64,000 nt of DNA from Ahaetulla prasina. Lineage: Eukaryota > Chordata > Lepidosauria > Squamata > Colubridae. Positions 56,652 to 64,000 of the stretch are shown here, piece after piece. The translations under genes and the position numbers were made by a program. The notes beneath the pieces are model-generated. The model saw only the letters and a list, made by a program, of their open reading frames with translations, had not been told where the DNA came from and did not search any database. The DNA lies in NCBI RefSeq assembly GCF_028640845.1, contig NC_080539.1, forward strand, positions 165,242,236 to 165,306,235, in the 5' to 3' direction. Every line of letters starts with the position of its first letter. Positions within the stretch are counted from its first letter, which is position 1.

Positions 56652-57198
56652 TGCCATTAAAAATGCATTATAAAATCTTAACATTTAAGACATTTTTCTT
56701 GTATAAAGCAATGGCAACTCTGTAAGGATTTGGTGACTCTTCTGGAGATAGTGATAATGATTCATTAAACCTATATCCTGCCTGATTCTCTATGTTAATT
56801 TAGTCTGATAAGAAGCAAATAAAGTCACCCCCAGACAAATGGCATTTTGGTTAGGAGGTGGAGTTAGGGCACATTTTGCTACAAAAAGGACCCATGTGGG
56901 TTCAAAGAAGTAGCAAAGAAGCATGTAGGCTAGAGGCTTAGGTTCCTTCAAGTGACAGGGACAATTTCATTCAGAAAAGAGATACTGTTATACTTTCCAT
57001 CCGATACGATGAAGAGTGAGACATTAGAGCAAGCCAAAGAGGGAATCATACAGTATATTATACAATTGTAAATGCATTGTTTGCCGATGTTTCCTGTTTA
57101 TACTCAGGCTACTAGGTCACCCTAAACTACCTGCAGAGTAGGTGCACCTGCTGCTAGTTTTCTAGGTTCTAGTTTTCCAAGAAAAAGAAGATTATCAG

Positions 57199-57568
57199 TA
57201 CAGGTGGTCCTCCACTTAACAACGGTTCATTTAGTGACCGCTCAAAGTTACAATGAAAAAAGTTACTTATGATTGTTTTTCGCACTTACAGCCCCTGCAG
57301 CATCCCCAAGGTCAGGTGATCAAAATTCAGATGCTTGGCAGCGCTGCTGTGTCCCGAGGTCATGTGATAATCTTGGACGGCTTTCTGACAGCAGAGTCAA
57401 TGGGGGAGCCAGATTCACTCAATAGCTATGTTAATAACGTAAAAAACTGTAGCAATTCGCTTAACAACTGTGGCAAGAAAGGTTGTAAAAAAGGGCGAAA
57501 TTTGCTTAACAAATGTCTCACTTAGTGACAGAAATTTGGTTGTGGTCGTAAATGGAGGACTACCAGTA
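57199..57568. mobile_element. TACAGG-family MITE
   Basis: 'tacaggtggtcctccactta' to 'ggaggactaccagta', about 370 bp, complete. Confidence 0.83.
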
Positions 57569-57659
57569 TAAGTTGTAGAAGCTAGGGAACTGCTGGAAAA
57601 GTGAAGGTGGAACCCAAAATAGAACTGACATAAAGGGATTGTAGACTCCCAATGGGATC

Positions 57660-58020
57660 ACCCCAGCTTCCAAGAATATTGCCCTGTTCAAAATGCAGCA
57701 GGCACGCAGAATAATAGTCTTAGGCACCTGGATTGGATAGTATCTAAGGGTTTTAAGTTATTATATGGACACATCTGAAACCTGTATAATATCTGAGTGA
57801 TGGATTTGGCTTTAAAAAGTTTTACGGCAATTGATAGATATTTGCCCCCTTCAATAGGAAAGAAGACCAATATGGCTTTAGTGCTGTTATCAGAAATAGA
57901 TTTAGTTGTTCATACCAGATTCCAGAGGATTAAAATAATATGCCAAGGATTTTGAAGGATGAAACCAGACTTGTATTGTTGTTATTATTATTTTTTATCT
58001 GCCACAAATGTTTACAGCCT
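57660..58020 (-). mobile_element. Decayed LINE ORF fragment
   Basis: A minus-strand frame, 57870-57688, reads LFKAKSITQILYRFQMCPYN and LDTIQSRCLRLLF. This is like the region after the RT domain in squamate non-LTR elements by recollection. It is interrupted by stops; family not assigned. Confidence 0.4.
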
Positions 58021-58404
58021 CTAAATCCCTTTGAAAAGGCCCCAGGGATGACGTCTGAAGACCAGCCTGAGTTAGAGAGAGTCAGAATAAAGAAGCGGTG
58101 CTAATTCTCTATTATTCACTTTACAAGGATGAAATTCTGTTTTGAGTTGAGGCGATGACAATTGAATTCCTATCAGTATTGAGGAGAGGGAGAGTCAGAA
58201 TACAGCACTGCTAATCTTATAAAGAGAAAGCTGTGCTTCGTCTTAACGCTGTAAGGATGGGGCGGATTGAATGAAATTAAGCTGGGTAATGGTACCCTTG
58301 AACAAATCGGTTTTTCAATGCATGCAAAAATCCTTTTCATTGGACTCCATCCTGTCATTGGATTCTGTTTTGATTTGGGAAGATCCCAACCTGTCATAAT
58401 GATG

Positions 58405-58766
58405 TACAGGTAGTCCTCAACTTACAACAGTTCATTTAGTGACCGTTCAAAAGTTACAGCGGCACTGAAAAAAAGTGACTTATGACCGTTGCAACCTTTG
58501 CAGCCTCCCCATGATCACGTGATCAAAATTCAGGCGTTTGGCAACTGGTTCGTATTTCTGATGGTTGCCGTGTGCCATGGTCATGTGATCCCCATTTGCG
58601 GCCTTCTGACAAGCAACGTCAAGGGGGAAGTCAGATTCACTTAACAACCGGGTTACTAACTGATTCATTGAGGCAAGAAAAGTCGTAAAACGGGGCAACA
58701 CCGACTTTAACAAATGTCTCATTGAACAACAGAAATCTTGCGGTCATTGGCCAAGGACTACCTGTA
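58405..58766. mobile_element. TACAGG-family MITE
   Basis: 'tacaggtagtcctcaactta' to 'caaggactacctgta', about 362 bp, complete, with 'gatcacgtgatcaaaattca' inside. Confidence 0.84.
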
Positions 58767-58879
58767 CAATAAATTACCTCAGGAATTAAAAAAAATAGAA
58801 ATCATATATCCAGGAAGAAACGAATACATAGAAAGTAGTGGCCTTTATTGAGCAGATTATACGTTTTACATTAAGGGGT

Positions 58880-59161
58880 ATTGTTGTTGTTAGTTGTGAA
58901 GTTGTGTCCGACCCATTGCGACCCCATGGACAATGTTCCTTCGGGCCTTCCTGTCCTCTACCATCCTCTGGAATCCATTTAAGCTCACGCCCACTGCTTC
59001 AGTGACTCCATCCAGCCACCTCGTTCTCTGTCGTCCCCTTCTTCTTTTGCCTTCAATCTTTCCCAGCATTAGGCTCTTCTCCAGTGAGTCCTTCTTTCTC
59101 ATTAGGTGGCCAAAGTATTTCAGTTTCATCTGCAGGATCTGGCCTTCTAAAGAGCAGTCAG
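58880..59161 (-). mobile_element. Bov-B (RTE) LINE 3' end
   Basis: The minus strand encodes LKYFGHLMRKKDSLEKSLML, then GKRRRGRQRTRWLDGVTEAV and VEDRKARRNIVHGVAMGRTQ. This is the C-terminus of the Bov-B ORF. A short 3' end with repeated AAC follows at 58880-58890. It is 5'-truncated. Bov-B is known for horizontal transfer between squamates and other vertebrates. Confidence 0.93.
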
Positions 59162-59799
59162 GTAAGGAGTATTAGGTTTCCGCAAAAATCATCATGAGGT
59201 AAGACTTTCAGGTTTGAAAAGGCCGAGTCTCCATTGCTTCATCCAAGAATATAAGCTAACACAGATATTGCTGAAAGCCACATTCCCCAACCCCTCTTCC
59301 CACTCCCCCTTCTTCCTACTGACATTTAGCCATTCTGCGTTTGCAATGCTTCCGGACTGGCCCTGCGCCTATGGATTCACACATCGTTGGGCAGCAGAGC
59401 CAGTTCAACTCTGCTACAGAGCACAGGACTTGTGAACTGAATATTTGAAAGTCATCCAGTTAACTTGACTCCCAAAAGTAGAATTAGGGAAATCATGACT
59501 GTGTACTGAGCACTTCATACACCAAGAGGAGAGGAGATGGGGTGGGGTCTGAATGAGACGGGAAAAGTCTTCTGGGAGGCAACTCTTACGTGTGTGGCAA
59601 AGATGAGAGAATGATGATTTTCTCTTGAGGAAGCAGGGTCTTCAGTTGGTAAAAGTGGAGCTGGGAAAGCTGAAGGAGTTAAAAAGTCACACTATGTACA
59701 ATTAGTTAGTTAGTAATGTACACTTGTAAATGTACAATTTATGATAAGTCGCTTAACAACCATTCAAAGTTACGATGGGCCTCCTCAGAGCTACTAACC

Positions 59800-60283
59800 C
59801 AGTGGTTCTCAACCTTTATAGTGCTGCGACCCTTTTAATACAATTCCCCACGATGTGGTGACCCCAACCGTAAAATTATTTTTTTAGGCAGCGATTTCAG
59901 CGCACCTCAGCAGCTGCAGAAGGGGAGGAAAAGCGGCAAACTGGTTTTTTGAATTTATTGCGCCTTAAGCCATATTGGCTAGCGATCTGAACTGCTTGCG
60001 ATTGCCTTGAGGACGGAGGCATTAAAGCAGAGACTCCTCCCCTATTAAGTTTATCGCGCCTGAAGCCAGATTAGGCTAGCGATTGGGAGTGATTGCAGCT
60101 GGTTTGAGAGGGAGACATCAGAGCAAAGATTTATCTCTTTTTTAATTCATCGCGCCTGAAGCCGAATTCGCGATTCTTCGACTCGCAAGTATACTTCCCA
60201 TATTTCCGATGGTCTTAGGCGACCCCTGGCAAATCATCATTCGACCCCCAACAGGGTTGCGACCCTCAGGTTGAGAACTGCTG
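59800..60283. mobile_element. SPIN-like hAT element, copy 1
   Basis: Ends 'cagtggttctcaacctt' and 'aggttgagaactgctg' with a perfect 8-bp duplication 'tactaacc' (59792-59799, 60284-60291). The subterminal 'gtgctgcgaccc', 'gaccccaaccgtaaaatta' and 'gatggtcttaggcgacccc' match the SPIN family of horizontally transferred hAT elements by recollection. It is non-autonomous, 484 bp, with no transposase. Confidence 0.9.
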
Positions 60284-60566
60284 TACTAACCTGTTTTCGG
60301 AGTTACGAGAGCTACACCCACCCACCCCCATCCACCCACACCATGGTCACGTGATCACATTTTGGGCATTTGACTCATCTTTATGGCCATTTGCAGCATG
60401 CTACCATTGCGCAACTGCAATTTGCGATTCCCTTCCCCTTCTTTTTTTTTGGCCGGTTTCCAGCAAAAAATGCCCATTGGGAAAAAGGGATTTTTTTAAC
60501 TGGGTGCCACGTTGGCTTAATAGTGTAGCATTTGCTTAACCACCATCAGAAAAATATGGTTGTAAC

Positions 60567-60695
60567 CAGTGGTGGTTTGCCCCCGGTTTGGACCGGTTCT
60601 ATAGAACCGGTAGTAAAACCGGCAGGAGGCTCCGCCCACAGACCTGAACATCATCAAAAGTGATCTGCACATGCGCAGAAGAGAACCCACCCTTG
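60567..60695. mobile_element. Small hAT-type MITE (CAGTGGTGGTTTGC)
   Basis: 'cagtggtggtttgcccccgg' to 'agaacccacccttg', 129 bp. Flanks 'gttgtaac' and 'gttgtact'. It has a 'accggttctatagaaccggt' palindrome inside. Confidence 0.7.
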
Positions 60696-60702
60696 GTTGT
60701 AC

Positions 60703-61002
60703 TAGGGGTAAAATCTACTTACTGTCCTTACCAGCTCAGAAGTCCACACGCCGCACATGCTAGCTTTGCTCCCGCGCACACGCACATCACAGGCGCGTGC
60801 AGACCTTCTGCACATGCGCAAAACCTGTGCATGCGCAGAAGGTAAAAAAACACATTACTTCCTGGTTAAAACCAGGAAGTGATGACACCCGGGCAGCGAG
60901 TGTCGCCGGTGGTTCGGTGATCGCTACCGGATCGCTGAACTACTGACCACGATCGCTACCGGATCAAGAGATCCTGTCAGAACCGGGAGCATTTCACCCC
61001 TG
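60703..61002. mobile_element. CAGGGGTGAAAT-family MITE adjoining the previous one
   Basis: 'taggggtaaaatctactta' to 'gcatttcacccctg', 300 bp. The right flank is 'gttgtaac' (61003-61010). It contains the ETS-like palindrome at 60857-60880, as in 30702-30976, and repeated 'catgcgcaga' sites. Confidence 0.82.
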
Positions 61003-61412
61003 GTTGTAACTTTGAATCTGGTCACACCGTGCTTCAAGTTACAACGACAATGACTTATGATCATAATTCCAGGGTCAATTACGGCTGTGGGTTGAGGATT
61101 ACCTGTATTAGGATAACAGATTGAAAAGGCAGGGGTAGAAAACAAGTCTGTGATGATACAGACAAATGCCTTATGGCTGTTCCAGCATCCCTGGTCTGTT
61201 GCCCTTATGGACAGCCCCATTTTCTTGGAATAATGGTGAAGAATATATAATGTCTGAACTATTTCTGCACTGGTTGTGGTGCACTATTGAACTATTTCTG
61301 CACTGGTTCACCACATCCTAGGGTTGGCTTGGGGGAATGTATGTAGCACAAAATCCTCCTTAGAGTTTCCTGAATCTGGTCTATAGAATGGTAGGGCAGA
61401 CTGTTTAACATA

Positions 61413-61681
61413 GAGGGGCCTCTGGTGACTCAACAGACTAAGCAGTCTGTTATTAACACAGCTGCTTGCAATTACTGCAAGTTCAAGTCCCACGAGGCCC
61501 AAGGTTGACTCAGCCTTCCATCCTTTATAAGGTAGGTAAAATGAGGACCCAGATTGTTGGGGGCAATAAAAGTTGACTTTGTATATAATATACAAATGGA
61601 TGAAGACTATTGCTTAACACAATGTAAGCTGCCCTGAGTCTTCGGAGAAGGGCGGGATATAAATTCAAATTTTAAAAAAAA
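61413..61681 (+). repeat. Full-length SINE with L2-like tail
   Basis: 'ggggcctctggtgactcaac' head, 'gcaagttcaagtcccacgag' box B, body 'ccttccatcctttataaggt', and tail 'gccctgagtcttcggagaag' followed by an A-run. The tail resembles the 3' end of the LINE at 33124-34901, which suggests that LINE machinery mobilises it. Confidence 0.85.
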
Positions 61682-62400
61682 TCCTAATGGCAAGCCTGAA
61701 TATCCACTCCTTAACAGAAACAGGAGACCCCACGAGAGGTTGAGACCCTTGCTTCCTACCTCTGGCAGTGACCCAAGATTTGAAGTTCTCACTAGGAGCG
61801 AAGACCTGAAAAAGGCCTCCTGGCTGATTGATTGGGATAGAAGTTGGGGCCTTATTGGCTCTTCAGTTGTCCGCTCACTGCCTGGCGTACATGCTCTAGT
61901 GATTCTTCCTCAATGTGCAGCTTTGCCATTCTTTTTGGCTGCGAGTGCTTCAAGGTCTCCTACAAATCCTAGTCTGATAAATAGGTCACTGCTCTTAATG
62001 TGGGTTCGCAAAGCCATGTGGCCTGCTCTAATCAGGATCATGCTGTCAACCTTTTAACAAGGCTGCCTCTGAATATCCTTGCCTTAAGCCGTGTTTGAAG
62101 CTCGGAGTTTCTCGGGATGTTTGTGCACCACAGGAAAAGGAACGAGATGGATGGCTATATTTGTGTGTGAGCAAAATGCTTCCTGAGGGAGAATTCCTTC
62201 CATACGAAAGGTAGACCATTAGAGAACTCTGCGCTTGGCAGAAACTGTTTACAGCACGGTCCTGGATGCTTTGCTGAACAAACTGGTAATCTTACAAAAT
62301 GTTCAGCCTTTGTGCTAGAGGGAAGAAAGGTGGGCTGGAGAATTTGTCTCCTTTCATCTGCTCATTGCTCACTTGGCTTCAAGTGGGCCAGTCACCAATA
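61682..62400 (+). other. SIL1: SIL1 intron, nothing recognised
   Basis: No repeat family or exon identified between the SINE and the GT/GA microsatellite. Confidence 0.4.
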
Positions 62401-62433
62401 GTGTGTGTGTGTGTGAGAGAGAGAGAGAGATAG
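62401..62433 (+). repeat. (GT)n(GA)n microsatellite
   Basis: About eight GT units followed by about seven GA units. Confidence 0.9.
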
Positions 62434-62533
62434 AAGATTATCTCGTCTTGCTTCCTAGTGATTTTATGGGTCACCAATGAGCAAAGAGGCTCTGCGAGGC
62501 TTCTGTGCTTAGCAATAGCAATAGCGCTTAGAC

Positions 62534-63007
62534 CAGTGGTTCTCAACCTTTATAGTGCTGCGACCCCTTTAATACAATTCCCCATGATGTAGCGACCCCA
62601 ACCATAAAATTATTTTTGTTTTGAATTTATCACGCCTGAAGCCGTATTGGCTAGCGATCTGAACTGCTTGCGGTTGCCTTGAGGACAGAGGCATTAAAGC
62701 GGAGACTCCTCCCCTATTAAGTTTAACGCGCCTGAAGCCAGATTAGGCTAGCGATTGGGAGTGATTGCAGCTGGCTTGAGAGGGAGACATCAGAGCAAAG
62801 ATTTCTCTCTTTTTTAATTCATCGCGCCTGAAGCCGAATTCGGCTAGCGATTTGAAGAGCCTGCAGCTGGCTTGTGGAGTCAACCATTGGAACGCAATTC
62901 TTCGACTCACAAGTATACTTCCCATATTTCCGATGGTCTTAGGTGACCCCTGGCAAATCATCATTCGACCCCCAACGGGGTCCCGACCCACAGGTTGAGA
63001 ACCGCTG
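62534..63007. mobile_element. SPIN-like hAT element, copy 2
   Basis: 'cagtggttctcaacctt' to 'aggttgagaaccgctg', 474 bp, with a perfect 8-bp duplication 'gcttagac' (62526-62533, 63008-63015). It is closely similar to copy 1 but keeps an 'attcggctagcgatttg' segment that copy 1 lacks. Confidence 0.92.
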
Positions 63008-63046
63008 GCTTAGACTTATATACTGTCTCATAGTACTTTACAGCAC

Positions 63047-63307
63047 GGATCCTTACCGGGCCACGACCTATTCATAACTGGGCTGTGTGAGTGGCCGCTA
63101 GTGTGCATGCGCTCGCTTGCACAGCCCCACTCGCACAAATATCATGGACGCTTATGGCCCCACTCACATGAGTGTCATGGGTACTCTCAGCCCCACTCAC
63201 ATGAGCAACGGGTGCTCGTGCATATATGCACCTGCCCTTCCCACAAAACCATCCCCTCTTCCCCCAGCTCCAGGCCGCCAACTGAGAAAAGTTTGGAAAG
63301 TCTGTGT
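63047..63307. mobile_element. hAT-type insertion in the SINE
   Basis: 261 bp bounded by a perfect 8-bp duplication 'tacagcac' (63039-63046, 63308-63315). It has G+C-rich tandem 'ccccactcacatgagtg' and 'catggacgct' blocks. The terminal inverted repeats are too weak to assign a family. Confidence 0.75.
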
Positions 63308-63619
63308 TACAGCACTCCCTGAATGGTTTACAAATGACAGCATGTTGCTCCCAACAATCCAGATCCTCATTTTACTGACCTCAGAAAGATGGAAGGCTGA
63401 GTCAATCTTGAACCAGTCAGGATTGAACTCCAGGCTGTAGGCCACCCGCAATCCTGCATTCTAACCACTGCGCTCTGGTAGCAGAGTGTTCTTGCCTTGG
63501 GCCTATTCATACACATTTGGGCTGGCTGGTTACATTTTCTTCCTGTCTGTCCTTGTTTAAAGAAACTACTGTTATATAGGAAGAAGATTCATTAGCCAAG
63601 ACTTTGTTTGGAGAAGAAA

Positions 63620-63798
63620 AAGAACCGGAGAACCGGTAGCGGAAATTCTGAGTAATTCAGAGAACCGGCAAATACTACCACTGGTTGGCTGGCCCCAGAA
63701 TAGGGTGGGAATGGAGATTTTGCAGTATCCTTCCCCTGCCACACTCACCAAGCCACACCTACAGAACCGGTAGTAAAAAAATTCGGATTTCACCACTG
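63620..63798. mobile_element. CAGGGGTGAAAT-family MITE, left end lost
   Basis: It ends 'cggatttcaccactg' and carries 'gccacacctacagaaccggt' and the family's 'gagaaccggtagcggaaatt'. The left end is truncated. Confidence 0.75.
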
Positions 63799-64000
63799 TC
63801 CCAGTTTACATTCTCCAGGCCACTTCTGTATTGACAACCCTCTCATTACTCTAATTTTTAGCACTAAGGAGAATTTGCATCCATCCTGGTAACTCGGAAC
63901 TACACCAAGTCTGGATAAGGAAGCTTTTGCACCATTGGGAGTTCTGGAGAACTCCCAATTGATCAATTATTTGGCTGTGGCCTGGCATATTGTGATTTGT

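Larger units (their letters stand above)
59735..61107. mobile_element. TACAGG-family MITE interrupted by three elements
   Basis: Family sequence appears in pieces before 59799 ('gataagtcgcttaacaacca'), at 60284-60566 and at 61003-61107 ('gttgaggattacctgta'). The gaps are filled by a SPIN-like element and two further MITEs. Confidence 0.7.
62507..63488 (-). repeat. Snake-type SINE split by two hAT insertions
   Basis: SINE pieces lie at 62507-62533, 63016-63046 and 63308-63488. Removing the two inserts leaves a continuous minus-strand SINE like that at 38816-39065, with the 'gcaatagcaatagc' tail at its left end and box B near 63420. Confidence 0.83.

Overview
This window is nuclear DNA from a squamate reptile, most likely an advanced snake. 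The evidence is two vertebrate genes broken into exons with GT/AG splice sites, AT-rich introns, and a squamate-type repeat set: CR1 tails that seed (AATAG)n microsatellites, Bov-B, squamate L1 and an L2/CR1-group LINE, Sauria-type and other tRNA-derived SINEs, SPIN-like hAT elements and many short hAT-type MITEs. The organism call is inference from repeat content and protein similarity; species level cannot be read here.

Layout. From 1 to about 21.5 kb, on the minus strand, lies MATR3 (matrin 3). Eleven coding exons are visible from the start codon at 10440 to the left edge. They give 698 codons, covering zinc finger 1, RRM1, RRM2 and the acidic region after them. The last part, with zinc finger 2 and the stop, lies off the left edge. 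A CpG-rich promoter region with a TCTCGCGAGA box and NRF1-like sites sits at about 21.04-21.65 kb. From about 26 kb to the right edge, on the plus strand, lies SIL1, the ER nucleotide exchange factor for BiP. It has its own CpG-rich promoter, a probable non-coding first exon, and seven coding exons (298 codons). The remaining C-terminal exons lie beyond 64000. The two genes are divergent, about 4.5 kb apart, and that interval holds two related solo-LTR-like elements, one or two CR1 copies and a SINE. The head-to-head order matches what I recall of the mammalian MATR3-SIL1 locus.

Repeats. MATR3 introns are nearly free of recent transposons. SIL1 introns are densely packed, with at least seven nested insertion complexes. 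Many can be resolved to the base because target-site duplications survive: 8 bp for hAT types, TA for mariner-like types, 17 bp for an L1 inserted into an older L1 3' end. The most complete autonomous-type element is an L2/CR1-group LINE at 33.1-34.9 kb with a nearly open reverse transcriptase frame and one frameshift.

I saw no CRISPR, operon, phage or bacterial system and no clear new gene system. The most unusual items are an unexplained exon-like block at 13.0-13.15 kb in the first MATR3 intron, strong intronic hairpins in MATR3, the layered transposon nests, and a MITE family carrying a palindrome of two ETS-like sites.
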